36,112 nucleotides of DNA from Trichocoleus desertorum ATA4-8-CV12 (GTDB lineage Bacteria; Cyanobacteriota; Cyanobacteriia; FACHB-46), in the NCBI GenBank assembly GCA_019358975.1, contig JAHHIL010000055.1:1-36112 (forward strand), read 5' to 3'. Below, piece after piece: positions 15,526 through 24,565 of the stretch. The translations under genes and the position numbers were made by a program. The notes under the pieces were generated by a model. The model saw nothing but the letters and a program-made list of their open reading frames with translations. It ran no database searches and had not been told where the DNA came from. Position 1 is the first letter of the stretch; each line of letters opens with the position of its first letter.

Positions 15526-16212
15526 ATGAGAGTTTTGCTGGTAGAAGATGATCCAAAACAACTGATGCCGCTGCAAATGGCGCTCTCTCAGGCAGGACAC
15601 AGCGTAGATGGAGTCAAAGATGGTGAGACAGCTCAGTGGCTTCTATTAGAAAAAGAATATGATTTACTGGTTCTAGATTGGATGTTGCCGCGTGTCAACG
15701 GTGTCACCCTCTGTCGCCAATTTCGAGCAGCTGGGAAAACCGCTCCAGTTTTAATGATCACGGCAAGAGACACCACGCCTGAGAAAGTAACTGGATTAGA
15801 CGCAGGTGCAGATGATTACCTAGTGAAACCGATCGACCTAGTCGAGTTCATGGCACGAGTCCGGGCATTGAGACGGCGATCGCCCCTTTGGCAAGGAGAT
15901 ACACTGAGCCTTAAGGATCTCCACCTCCACCTAGATACTCTGACTGTTGAACGGCAAGGTGCATCTGTTTCGCTCTCCAGTCGTGAGTTTCAACTGTTGG
16001 AGTATTTCATGCGCCATCCCCGGCAGGTGTTAACCCGCCACCAAATCGAGCAGGCAGTATGGGAGTGGGGAACCGAACCCGAAAGCAATGCAATGACTGT
16101 CCTGGTTCGCAAACTGCGTCACCGCTTGCAGGCCGTAGGAGCGGCTGATTGGATTGAGAGCATTTATGGCATGGGCTATCGTCTAACTCCCCCTGAAACG
16201 CATGAATCTTGA
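15526..16212 (+). CDS. OmpR/PhoB-family response regulator
   Basis: The protein has 228 residues. The receiver domain (1-115) has the acidic pair EDD after MRVLLV, the phosphoacceptor Asp in LLVLDWMLPR (near residue 51), the Thr of MITARD, and the Lys of YLVKPID. A winged-helix DNA-binding domain follows (~125-225), with VSLSSREFQLLEYFMRHP and TVLVRKLRHRL and the final IYGMGYRL. The ATG follows GGAGCAGCAAAGAA. The partner kinase starts 9 bp after the stop. It resembles the RppA-type regulators of cyanobacteria that control redox- or metal-responsive genes, but the target cannot be read from the sequence. Confidence 0.93.
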   Translation: MRVLLVEDDPKQLMPLQMALSQAGHSVDGVKDGETAQWLLLEKEYDLLVLDWMLPRVNGVTLCRQFRAAGKTAPVLMITARDTTPEKVTGLDAGADDYLVKPIDLVEFMARVRALRRRSPLWQGDTLSLKDLHLHLDTLTVERQGASVSLSSREFQLLEYFMRHPRQVLTRHQIEQAVWEWGTEPESNAMTVLVRKLRHRLQAVGAADWIESIYGMGYRLTPPETHES

Positions 16213-16221
16213 AGGCAAGAC

Positions 16222-17502
16222 GTGTTTAACCGAAGTCGTCGCAACCTGGCTCGTTGGTTCACCCTTTCGATGGGAAGCATTTTGGTGCTGTTTGCTGGAG
16301 TGATTTATCAGATCGAGGTCAAGGATAAACTGGAAGCACTTGATCGCCTGCTCTACGACAAAACTAGAGTGATGGCTGCTAGCGTGCATTATGAAGTTCG
16401 TCAAGACCAGAGCCAGGTCGATCTGAACCATGTTCCGTTATTGGGCAGTGGCTCACACCCGCTTGCAGAAGATCTGATTTATGTGCGCTGGTATAACGCG
16501 CAAGGACAGCTTGTTCGCTTTTTTGGAGCTTCTCCCCCAGACCAGTTAAATGCGTCCTTCGGTTATCTCACGGTTCAATCGACTGATCCACTTTTGGAGA
16601 ACGAAATTTGGCTTCGTCAAGCGACATTACCCGTTGAGGGCAGAACTGGAACTTTGGGGTATCTTCAGGTTGCCACTCCCCTCAGAGAGACTCAGCAGGA
16701 ACTTCAGCAGCTTCAGATGGCGCTGACCCTAACCGTACCGATCGCACTAGGGCTAATTGCCCTCACAGGCTGGGTTCTTAGCGGCTTCGCCATGCAACCA
16801 ATTCGGCAAGCCTATCAACAGCTTCAACGGTTCACAGCAGATGCTTCCCATGAGTTGCGATCGCCCATTTCCGCTATTCTGACCAACGCTCAACTAGGAT
16901 TACTCATCGCCCCCAATGATTCCCACTACCATCATCCTTTAGAAAACATTGTCGATAGCGCGAAATCAATGGGTGCTCTCGTCAACAATCTGTTATTGCT
17001 CGCTCGTCATCAGGGACAACTTACACCAGAATCACTCAAATTAATCGACCTTAACGATTTGCTCAAAAGTTTGGCAACTCAGTTCGCAACCTTAGCAGAA
17101 CAGAAAACTATCGATCTGACCTATGAGCAGCCTGAGCAATTGATCGAACTGTGGGCTGATCCTGATTTGCTGCGGCAGGCGATCGAAAATCTGCTCAACA
17201 ATGCCTGTAAATATACCCGCGCTGGCGGCACGATCCGGGTGAATCTAGTGCCTTACCCCGGTTGGGCAGTTATTCAGGTAATCGATACGGGCATCGGAAT
17301 TCCAGAAGCTGACTTATCCTACATCTTCGATCGCTTCTACCGGGTAGATACCGAACGCTCCCTGGAGAGCGGTGGCTTTGGTTTAGGGTTGGCGATCGCT
17401 CAGCAAATTGTTCAAGCTCACAGTGGGTCTATCCATGTAACCAGCGTTGTCGGTCAAGGTTCAATGTTTCAAGTCGAACTACCGCTCAAACTACCCTCCT
17501 AG
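16222..17502 (+). CDS. Membrane sensor histidine kinase, partner of the OmpR-type regulator
   Basis: The start is a GTG (FNRSRRNLARW follows) nine bases after the regulator. Membrane helices lie at ~13-31 (FTLSMGSILVLFAGVIYQI) and ~168-192, enclosing a periplasmic sensor region of about 130 residues without a named fold. The kinase part has the H box ASHELRSPISAILTNA (phospho-His), the N box ENLLNNACKYTRAGG, G1 DTGIGIPEADLSYIFDRFYR and G2 GGFGLGLAIAQQIVQAHSG, so it is complete. It forms a two-component pair with the preceding gene. The length of 426 residues is normal. The signal is unknown; RppB-like kinases with similar layout respond to redox state or metals. Confidence 0.92.
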   Translation: MFNRSRRNLARWFTLSMGSILVLFAGVIYQIEVKDKLEALDRLLYDKTRVMAASVHYEVRQDQSQVDLNHVPLLGSGSHPLAEDLIYVRWYNAQGQLVRFFGASPPDQLNASFGYLTVQSTDPLLENEIWLRQATLPVEGRTGTLGYLQVATPLRETQQELQQLQMALTLTVPIALGLIALTGWVLSGFAMQPIRQAYQQLQRFTADASHELRSPISAILTNAQLGLLIAPNDSHYHHPLENIVDSAKSMGALVNNLLLLARHQGQLTPESLKLIDLNDLLKSLATQFATLAEQKTIDLTYEQPEQLIELWADPDLLRQAIENLLNNACKYTRAGGTIRVNLVPYPGWAVIQVIDTGIGIPEADLSYIFDRFYRVDTERSLESGGFGLGLAIAQQIVQAHSGSIHVTSVVGQGSMFQVELPLKLPS

Positions 17503-17524
17503 TAACACTCTCGCAGCTTCTGTC

Positions 17525-17854
17525 TTAAACTCTGGGAGCGTACATCATGATCAGGACACCCACTAGGATAATGGTGGCTCCAGTCCAATCTAGGCGATCG
17601 GGGGCAATCTGATCGATTCGCCATCCCCACAGAATTGACAGCAGAATAAAGATACCGCCATAAGCTGCATAAGCTCGTCCAAAATTTGCTGGTTGAAGCG
17701 TTGCCACAAATCCGTAGGTTGTCAGCAAAATAGCGCCAATCAACGCCAGCCAGATGCTTTTTCCTTCGCGTAGCCATAACCAAATTAGGTAGCCGCCCCC
17801 AATCTCACACAAACCCGACAAAACAAAAATCAATAGTGAAAAAATGGTTGTCAC
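17525..17854 (-). CDS. YnfA/UPF0060 family small membrane protein
   Basis: The protein of 109 residues has four membrane helices. Its motifs [19 protein letters not shown]-like (here [20 protein letters not shown]), [20 protein letters not shown] and [20 protein letters not shown] are the UPF0060 signatures. Distant SMR-type drug transporters have the same topology, but the family's substrate is not settled. It converges on the sensor-kinase gene with 22 bp between the stop codons. Start MTTIFSLL is the only good Met. Confidence 0.93.
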   Translation of the reverse strand: MTTIFSLLIFVLSGLCEIGGGYLIWLWLREGKSIWLALIGAILLTTYGFVATLQPANFGRAYAAYGGIFILLSILWGWRIDQIAPDRLDWTGATIILVGVLIMMYAPRV

Positions 17855-18002
17855 GATAAATCAAGTCATTGCTCACAATATTGAGATTACTATCGGTTGG
17901 AAGGAACTCATTCACTGGGTCTTCAAACTCTATCAATCCGCAGCCTTCGGTAGCTGGAACGCCTATAGTAATCTGTAATAGTCATCCTTTAATGGTTTAG
18001 CG
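17855..18002. other. Spacer with 10-bp inverted repeat
   Basis: No gene is seen. AGATTACTAT (17884-17893) and ATAGTAATCT (17965-17974) are perfect inverted copies about 70 bp apart, between the divergent ynfA-like and trkA-like genes. They could be end repeats of a small element or operator halves. Confidence 0.45.
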
Positions 18003-18719
18003 ATGTATGTTGTCATTGGTGGCGCAGGAATGATGGGACTGGGGCTAGCTCAGCAGTTATTAAAACTCGGTCATACTGTTGCAATCATCGATGTAGACCC
18101 GCTGGCTTGTCGCTTTGCGCGTGAAAAAATCGGTGTGATGGCATTTGAGGGAAGTGCAGTTAGCACGACAGTTCTCTTAGAAGCAGGGATTCGGCAGGCA
18201 GATGCGGTGGTGGCAGCCTTGAGAGATGATGCGCTCAATTTAGCGTTGATCACCCTATCGAGAAGCTACAGTATTTCTCATATTGTGGTGCGAATGCGCG
18301 ATCGCGAATTTCTAGAAGCTTACCGTTTAGCTCAAGCTAGCCACATTATCAGCACCGTTGATTTAGCCGTTGCGACCATGACGAACGCGATTGAATATCC
18401 TGAAGTCGAGTCGATGATGCATTTTGAGCAAGGGCAGGTGGAAGTGCTAAAGCTACCTGTTCCAAGCGATTGCTATGTAGCAGGTCGCACCGTTGCCCAA
18501 ATTGCTCAAGATCCACGTTTTCCAAACAGTTCGCTCATCATCGGGTATCAATGTCACGCTTGTGCCAACCTGGAGATTCCCAATGGCAACACCATTCTTG
18601 AAGCTGGCTCAACCATCTTGGTCGTCACTCGCCCTGAGCTAGTCCACCCGATGATTGAGTATCTGGGTATTCACGCTAGTCATCTTCCAACGATAGAAGT
18701 TTCTCATCCAAATCTTTGA
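18003..18719 (+). CDS. TrkA-N/TrkA-C (RCK) NAD-binding potassium-transport regulator
   Basis: The protein has 238 residues. Residues 1-130 form a Rossmann fold with GGAGMMGLGLAQ as the dinucleotide loop and an acidic end of strand 2 (AIIDVDP). Then come the typical VVAALRDDALNLALITLSRS and VVRMRDREFLEAYRLA. Residues ~145-230 form the TrkA-C ligand domain (VEVLKLPVPSDCYVAGRTVA, GNTILEAGSTILVVTRPE). Such proteins gate K+ uptake systems or channels in response to NAD(H), ATP or c-di-AMP. No transporter partner is beside it; its 3' end overlaps by 44 bp the end of a broken Na+/H+ antiporter gene on the other strand. It is a single-subunit form (one N and one C domain). Confidence 0.9.
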   Translation: MYVVIGGAGMMGLGLAQQLLKLGHTVAIIDVDPLACRFAREKIGVMAFEGSAVSTTVLLEAGIRQADAVVAALRDDALNLALITLSRSYSISHIVVRMRDREFLEAYRLAQASHIISTVDLAVATMTNAIEYPEVESMMHFEQGQVEVLKLPVPSDCYVAGRTVAQIAQDPRFPNSSLIIGYQCHACANLEIPNGNTILEAGSTILVVTRPELVHPMIEYLGIHASHLPTIEVSHPNL

Positions 18720-19407
18720 CATAAGGCTGCACTAGGTCTTCGGGGACAATGCGTTTGCGGAGCGCATCGCTCACGGCTCCTTTTTCCGCCAGAAGCAGTC
18801 GCCGTCGAATGGCATCTAGCCCGCTGCGATCGCTCTTCAATTTCCCTGCTCGATATTGATTATAAAAATCACGCAGCGCCCGTTCAGACTCTGCTACTCG
18901 TGCCTGATAGGAAGCCCAGAGTTCCTCATAAACAGCCTTCGGTAGTACACCCGATTTTAGTAAACTATCCAGTTCGTCTTGAGCTGCCTTAGCCGCAATC
19001 AATTGAATTTGTAGCTTCCCTGACTGTTCCGTCACCTCCGAAACCTGACTAATTTTTAGCCGTTTGACTAACCAGGGCAAACTTAATCCCTGCCCCACCA
19101 GAGAGAACAGCACTGCGCCAAAGACCAATTCAATGATGTTGTCTCGTCCGGATAAGGTCAGCGGAATACTCAGCGCCAGTGCCATTGACAAAGAGCCTTT
19201 GATGTTCCCCAAGAACAAAACATGCTGCCAGCGCAAAGGAATTGGGCGGTCGAACCAACGCAGCCCTGCTAGTAACAAATAAACCGAGAGAATTCGCCCC
19301 AATTGGTACGCCAGAATCACAAGCAAGATAGACGGCAGAATTCTCCACAGTGTTACTGGTTAATCTCAATGCCGATCAACAGAAAAATAAATGTATTGAC
19401 CCCGGAA
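18676..19407 (-). pseudogene. CPA1-type Na+/H+ antiporter remnant
   Basis: The minus-strand text SGVNTFIFLLIGIEI, then (in another frame) LWRILPSILLVILAYQLGRI and the later NIKGSLSMALALSIPLTLSG is the second half of a CPA1 (NhaP-like) antiporter. It ends in a long charged cytoplasmic tail to EKLLSLEDD. The frame breaks at about 19360: the text reads ATTAACCAGTAACA where one more C would give EINPVTLW. One lost base therefore explains the break. Upstream of about 19408 the gene is replaced by the C-terminal end of an IS1182 transposase, so the first ~250 residues are missing. The tail region of 651 bp is open and could be translated from TTG/ATG codons inside, but no transporter results. Confidence 0.85.
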
Positions 19408-20918
19408 ATGTAGCGACATTGCCGCAAGTCAAAGGAGCGTACCCCTTGAGAAATCGTTCCTTCAATTCCCGCTCGAATCGCATATTGCTGCTTGAATGCT
19501 TTAGTTGCTTGACGGATACGAGCCGCTTCCAAGGCTTGGTATTCTTCCTGCACTTTGATTGTTAAGGTTCTTGGCTGCTCCTTGGCACGAGTACAGTGGG
19601 AACGCATCGGACATTTCAGGCAAACTGAACGCTTAAACTCGATATGAATGATGGGTTTGCCCTAGCTATCTTTCCCTGGTGTCCATAAATGGCTTTGTTT
19701 GTGGTTCGGGCAGCGAACGACTTTGCGTGTCCAATCAATTTCAAACTGAGATAAGTCAAAGCCATCTTTTGCTTTGGCTTGCCAACCACTATCGAGTGCA
19801 ACTGAACTTAACAGATCGATGCCGTAGTCTTTTTGACTCTTCACTAACAACTGTGCTGAGGTATAACCCTGATCAACAACATGCTGTTTAGGTGCCCGTT
19901 CTTTGGCTTTTAGAGCTTGATGAATTCGAGGAATTGCTTCTTGGTCTGCGGTGGTTGCTTGGGTGGTTTCGACATGGGTGATCACTCGAGGCAATGAGTC
20001 CTCACAACTTTCGCTCAGATGTACCTTGTAACCAGTCCATTCTATAGAGCGTTTTGTACTATAACGAGCTTCAGTGTCTTGAGGGGAACGAAGTCGTAAT
20101 GCCCCTAGTGGGCTATCCTTGGTTGTTCGCAACTCAATTGAACTTGTCGGTGCATAAAACTGTTGCAGCCAAACCTGACGCAATGTCTCGACAGCCCCAA
20201 GTGCTCGGATATGGGTCGGAGCCGCATCTGCATAAATGGCATCGAGTAGGTGAAGGCCATCAGCCCCCATTCTGCTCGCTAGCGCCTCCCATTCGGGGGG
20301 TGTCTTGGGAAACTGAGATTCTTCTAAGCGTTTTCCATAATGGTTGTACCACTCCTCGGGCACCTGTGCTCGTAACCAACCTGGTTCTACTTGGGCAATG
20401 GTATTGAGGGTGTGTCTGAGGGTTTCGCCAATCAATCCCAAGCGAGTTAAATCTCTGACTCTGGCAATCACATGCGTCGAGTCCGTCCGCTGCCGTCCAT
20501 GAGCTTTCAGTAAGTCCTGCTGTTGAAATTGCTGCAACATGATTTCTAGCAGTTGTTGCTCTGCACCACTCGCTCGTAATCGATCGCGAAACTCACTTAA
20601 CACGGAAAAGTTAAACTCAGCATCAGTGAGATCGAGTGATAGCGCATACTTCCAGTCAATCCGAGCCCGAACGGCATCGGCTGCTTGACGGTCTGACAGG
20701 TTCTCAGCAAATTGCATAATCGTGATGAGGGCAAGCCGCCAAGGAGTTTGAGCCGCATGCCCACACTGGGGATACAAGCGAGCAAAATCTTGGTCTTTGA
20801 AAAAGACACCGAGTTCATCTCGCATCCGCAGGTAGCGATTCTCTTTCGCAAAGGCAGCACAAGCCACATAAGCAGTTTCTTCGGGAATTGGAGGAATGGC
20901 TTGAGGTTGAAGCGACAT
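19408..20918 (-). pseudogene. IS1182-family transposase, nonsense-disrupted and 3'-truncated
   Basis: Translation would start at the ATG at 20918 (MSLQPQAIPPIPEETAYVAC) behind AGGAGAG. The frame shows the IS1182 pattern: an N-terminal DUF772-like domain (RLALITIMQFAENLSDRQAA, DWKYALSLDLTDAEFNFSVL). The DDE-related core follows (GRQRTDSTHVIARVRDLTRL, TGYKVHLSESCEDSLPRVIT, QHVVDQGYTSAQLLVKSQKD). A TAG at 19664-19662 interrupts it. The same frame continues with GKPIIHIEFKRSVCLKCPMR (Cys pair) and AGIEGTISQGVRSFDLRQCR. At about 19408, within the last ~25 residues, it is fused to a Na+/H+ antiporter fragment, so the IS has lost that end. The element is dead. Confidence 0.88.
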
Positions 20919-20936
20919 TGAAAGAACTCTCCTCAA

Positions 20937-21151
20937 AAGATGGCCTGCTTCGATTCTCCTCTAATCTTTACGGCCACCGGCCTGACGCCAAGTTTTTTGA
21001 AAGAACTTTTAGCGATCAATTTTTCTCTCGTTGATTCGCCAACAGTATCGTATCCTGTCGCAATCCCTATACACAAACACACCCGGCAAACTTAGAATTC
21101 CGTCGTCATGTTGTCCATATCAAAATCTTTTGGTTTACGCTTTTTTGTAGC
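20937..21151. other. IS1182 upstream end region
   Basis: No gene is visible between the transposase start and the hydrolase stop. The stretch should include the surviving end of the IS. A short GC-rich palindrome-like segment, GGCCACCGGCC, lies at about 20971-20981. I cannot fix the IS boundary because the other end is lost. Confidence 0.4.
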
Positions 21152-21988
21152 TTAATCTTCTTTGAGAAAATCCAGCAGCACAGGGTTGACCTGATCAGGA
21201 TGAGTCCAGTTAATGGCGTGCGGTCCATCAGGGATAATGACAAGACAGCTGTCCTTAATAAGCTGCGGCAGCCTTGCTGCGGTAGATGCAAGCGGCAACA
21301 TGCGATCGGCATCGCCATGAATAATCAGCGTTGGTACATCTATGCGGGGCAAATCGTCGCGGAAATCAGTCAGCCAGGACGGCACACAATCTAAAGTCCC
21401 TTTAGCAGAAGCCCCTGCTGCCACATTCCAACTTGCCTGAATTGCTTCATTGCTGATGCGATCGCCCAGCAGCACATCCACATTGAAGAATTCTCTGAAA
21501 AATGCAGAAAAGTAGGCTGGACGGTCTTCAACAATTGCTTTCATAATGCCATCAAAAATGCTTTGGTCAACGCCTTCAGGATTATCATCGGTCTTTAGTA
21601 GGAAGGGGGGTACTGGAGCCATCAGCACGGCTTTCTGCACCCGCTCTGAGCCATATCTGCCGAGATAGCGCGTGACTTCACCTGTTCCCATTGAGAAACC
21701 GACTAACACAGCGTCATGCAAGTCAAGTTTGGTCATCAGCGTGTTCAAATCCGCCGCAAAGGTATCGTAGTCATAGCCAAACGAAGGCTGACTGGAGTTG
21801 CCAAATCCTCGGCGATCGTAAGTGATGACTCGGTAGCCTTCTTTCAGCAACACTCCAACCTGTTTTTCCCAGGAATGACCACTGAGTGGAAACCCATGAA
21901 TCAACACCACAGGTTGACCCACTCCGAAGTCTTCGTAGTAAATATCAATGCTGGCAGAATTTTCTTGATCGACAGTAACGTAAGGCAT
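21152..21988 (-). CDS. Alpha/beta hydrolase, non-haem chloroperoxidase-like
   Basis: The protein of 278 residues starts at an ATG preceded by GGAGA. It has the oxyanion HGFPLSG, the nucleophile elbow GFSMGTGEV (Ser), the Asp in IHGDADRMLP, and the His in PDGPHAINWTH, so the catalytic triad is complete. The pattern matches the cofactor-free haloperoxidase/esterase group of alpha/beta hydrolases (~275 residues). These hydrolyse esters or form peracids; the in-vivo substrate is unknown. It is the last gene of a same-strand block with another hydrolase, a GMC oxidoreductase and an SDR. One HIP1 site (near 21462) is present, unlike the rest of that block. Confidence 0.9.
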   Translation of the reverse strand: MPYVTVDQENSASIDIYYEDFGVGQPVVLIHGFPLSGHSWEKQVGVLLKEGYRVITYDRRGFGNSSQPSFGYDYDTFAADLNTLMTKLDLHDAVLVGFSMGTGEVTRYLGRYGSERVQKAVLMAPVPPFLLKTDDNPEGVDQSIFDGIMKAIVEDRPAYFSAFFREFFNVDVLLGDRISNEAIQASWNVAAGASAKGTLDCVPSWLTDFRDDLPRIDVPTLIIHGDADRMLPLASTAARLPQLIKDSCLVIIPDGPHAINWTHPDQVNPVLLDFLKED

Positions 21989-22048
21989 GAGAGTCTCCTT
22001 TTTTATGAATTGGTCTATTGTTTGATTTCGATAAGCACAAGAACAATC

Positions 22049-22897
22049 TCAGTCTTTATAAGAATTGGTTCCACGGCCGGTTTCGATATCCCGTAGGAAA
22101 TGTTCGAGTACCGGAGTGAATTCTTCCTGCGCTTCCCAGAAAGGGGCATGCCCTAGTCCGCTCAGGCGATGACAGCGGCCCTCCCACAAATTGGCATACG
22201 CGACGGTATCGAAGTAATCAAGATTGACTAAGCGATCCGCGCCACCATTCACCACTGCGAGCGGAACAGGATTGCTTTCCACGATCAGACGCTGGTTCAC
22301 GCCTTCTCCGGCACGCGCGGACTCAAACAGCCTCTTGCGAAAACGGCCATCTGCACGCGCGACGGCATTCCGGAGGAATGGCTCAGCCGATTTACCGATG
22401 ATGCCTTCAACGAAGGCGTTGATCTCTGCTTCAGACAACTCCTGCTTGCCTGCGACGCCCAGATGCGGTGACGCATTGAATCCTTGCGACATCTGATCGT
22501 GACTCACAGGTGGGGCACCGCAAAGCATCAGCCCTCGCATCCCCGGAAAACGCGGAATCATCTCTATCCCGATATGTCCGCCAAGCGACCAACCAAACAC
22601 GATGACCTCGGCTATACCCAACTCGTTGAGCAACTCGATGGTGGCGTCCGCAAGTCCGGGTAGCGTGTAGCTAAGTTTCGGATCGGCTGCGTTGCTGGAC
22701 TGCCCGTGACCTGGCAAATCGAACGCGATGAAGCAATGTTTCTTCACGATCTGTCCTTGCATCTGATTGCGGAAAACGCCACGACAAAACGAATTGCCAT
22801 GGATCAGCAGCACTGGTATACCGCCTGATCCAATCTCCTCGACTGCAAGGGAGCCGTGGGACGTAGCGATCATCTGCTGCCGGGTTGAGATACTCAT
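22049..22897 (-). CDS. Alpha/beta hydrolase (esterase/lactonase-like)
   Basis: The start is the ATG at 22897 (MSISTRQQ), nine bases after GGAGG; an upstream in-frame codon would add seven residues. The 282-residue product has the oxyanion segment LLIHGNSFCRGVFRNQ, the nucleophile elbow VFGWSLGGHIGIE, an acid in NGGADRLVNLDYF, and the final His in LSGLGHAPFWEA. It is a generic alpha/beta hydrolase related to hydrolases of aromatic or lactone breakdown. Base composition is richer in G+C than the flanks, without HIP1. It is 47 bp downstream of the GMC oxidoreductase, so it is probably co-transcribed. Confidence 0.88.
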   Translation of the reverse strand: MSISTRQQMIATSHGSLAVEEIGSGGIPVLLIHGNSFCRGVFRNQMQGQIVKKHCFIAFDLPGHGQSSNAADPKLSYTLPGLADATIELLNELGIAEVIVFGWSLGGHIGIEMIPRFPGMRGLMLCGAPPVSHDQMSQGFNASPHLGVAGKQELSEAEINAFVEGIIGKSAEPFLRNAVARADGRFRKRLFESARAGEGVNQRLIVESNPVPLAVVNGGADRLVNLDYFDTVAYANLWEGRCHRLSGLGHAPFWEAQEEFTPVLEHFLRDIETGRGTNSYKD

Positions 22898-22943
22898 GCG
22901 GCTATTCCTCCATGACACTTTTCATCTCTGTATAGTGAGCGGC

Positions 22944-24515
22944 TCAGCCAGCCACTTCCACCGCCTGGTAGGACGTCATCCGGTGCGCCTTCTTGAGGAT
23001 GTCTGCTGCTCGTTCGCCAATGACGACGCAGGGGGCCATCGTATTTCCACTTGTGATCTCAGGCATGATGGAAGCATCCGCTACGCGCAGCTTATTGATG
23101 CCATAGACCTTCAGCTTGCCATCGACTACAGACATGGAATCTTGCCCCATCTTGGCAGTACACGACTGATGCCAGTATGTAACCGCTGCGTTGCGGGCGA
23201 AGTTCTCCATTTCGCTTCGACCGAGTTTGCCTGGCAGCGCTTCACGTTTCACCAGCTTCTCGAAGACGGTACTATTGCCGAGGTCACGGCAAAGTTCGAT
23301 GTTGGTGAATGCGGCTTTCAGGTCATCGGGGTGCGACAGAGTATTTGCATCGATTACCACCAGATCCTTTACGTCAGGGCCGGAAAGCCTCACCGTGCCC
23401 CGGCTTTTAGGGTGCGCCAGACCCGCAAACATCGTCCAACCGTTCGCTGGAACCCCAAGGTGAGCCGTATCCGCGCTAGGCACCGGAAACTCAACCTGGC
23501 AGTGAAACATATCGGGCTGCTTGAGGTTGGGATCACTCGTCCAGTACAGAGTGGCTTCCGAGCCGCCATTTCCGATCGTCTGAGGCTCACGGTATTCAAA
23601 GATGCAGCCAAACGAAACGTGGTCTTGATGATTCTGTCCAACCCCAGGAAGGTGCTGAACAACGGGTATTCCGTGCCTGCGAAGTTCCTCTTCCGGCCCG
23701 ATTCCCGATTGGAGGAGAACCTTCGGCGTATTGATTGCGCCGAGAGAGAGTATGACTTCCTCCGAAGCGTAGTACTGATTGCGTCTGCCATCCTGGATCA
23801 CCTCAACTCCGATGACCGACCGACCATCAAAGATAAGCTTGCTGACCATAGTGTGAGTCAAGACCGATAAGTTCGGCTGATTCAGAAGAGGATAGACATA
23901 CGATCGAAAGATGGAAGAGCGATGTCCGTTCCGGATAATTAGATCGTTTATAGCAGCGCCTCCGCGCCCTTCCATCATTTCGCCGTTGGGACTCTCGAAA
24001 CGCGGAATACCTATGCTGTTCGCGGCCTCAACCATAGCCTGTGCAATGGGCTGGGGATTGTCTGCGGATTCCACGTGAACGGGACCGCCTGTTCCCCGAC
24101 GCACAGGGTCACTCGCTCCCTGCCAGTTTTCGATCCGGCGATAGATCTCCAGAACGGATTCATACCCCCACGCCGGATCACCAGAAGCCTCAGCGAAGTA
24201 GTTCCAATCATTCTTGTGTCCTCGTGCCCACACCATGACGTTGATACTTGAGCCGCCTCCAAGTACCTTGCCCATATTCAGTGGGATTGAGCGTCCTTTC
24301 AGATGCGGGTTGGGCTGTGCAACGAAGGCCCAATCACGTTCTGATCCAAGATTCAGCGGCCATTGTGCCGGAGTCATCACCTCTGGCACTTCATCAGTTC
24401 CACCTGCTTCGATTAGCAGAACATTAACTTGTTTGTCTTCGGCAAGCCTTGCTGCTATTACTGAACCCGCAGGACCTGCGCCGCAGACGATGAAGTCGTA
24501 GTGTTTGGTCACCAT
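22944..24515 (-). CDS. GMC-family FAD-dependent oxidoreductase (choline-dehydrogenase-like)
   Basis: The protein of 523 residues starts at an ATG behind GGAGGTACTTCTCTC. The N-terminus binds FAD: FIVCGAGPAGSVIAARLAED, then LLIEAGG. The GMC signature appears as GKVLGGGSSINVMVWARGH, and the second signature as LSLGAINTPKVLLQSGIG. The C-terminal active site has YWHQSCTAKMG (catalytic His) and SGNTMAPCVVIGERAADIL. Such enzymes oxidise alcohols (choline, aryl alcohols, glucose, PEG) to aldehydes or lactones. The length fits the choline/alcohol dehydrogenase group. The neighbours, an SDR and two hydrolases, suggest a small catabolic module. No HIP1 octamer occurs here, which suggests acquisition from a non-cyanobacterial donor. 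Confidence 0.93.
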   Translation of the reverse strand: MVTKHYDFIVCGAGPAGSVIAARLAEDKQVNVLLIEAGGTDEVPEVMTPAQWPLNLGSERDWAFVAQPNPHLKGRSIPLNMGKVLGGGSSINVMVWARGHKNDWNYFAEASGDPAWGYESVLEIYRRIENWQGASDPVRRGTGGPVHVESADNPQPIAQAMVEAANSIGIPRFESPNGEMMEGRGGAAINDLIIRNGHRSSIFRSYVYPLLNQPNLSVLTHTMVSKLIFDGRSVIGVEVIQDGRRNQYYASEEVILSLGAINTPKVLLQSGIGPEEELRRHGIPVVQHLPGVGQNHQDHVSFGCIFEYREPQTIGNGGSEATLYWTSDPNLKQPDMFHCQVEFPVPSADTAHLGVPANGWTMFAGLAHPKSRGTVRLSGPDVKDLVVIDANTLSHPDDLKAAFTNIELCRDLGNSTVFEKLVKREALPGKLGRSEMENFARNAAVTYWHQSCTAKMGQDSMSVVDGKLKVYGINKLRVADASIMPEITSGNTMAPCVVIGERAADILKKAHRMTSYQAVEVAG

Positions 24516-24565
24516 GAGAGAAGTACCTCCAAATTTCGTAATGTTGATTTGTTCTCGCTTGGGCG

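Noticed and set aside
22767-23870. Plus-strand open frame of 367 codons
   Set aside because: It lies wholly antisense to the hydrolase and GMC oxidoreductase genes, whose motifs and ribosome sites are clear. It is Arg/His-rich with no recognisable domain, as expected for a shadow frame in GC-rich coding DNA.
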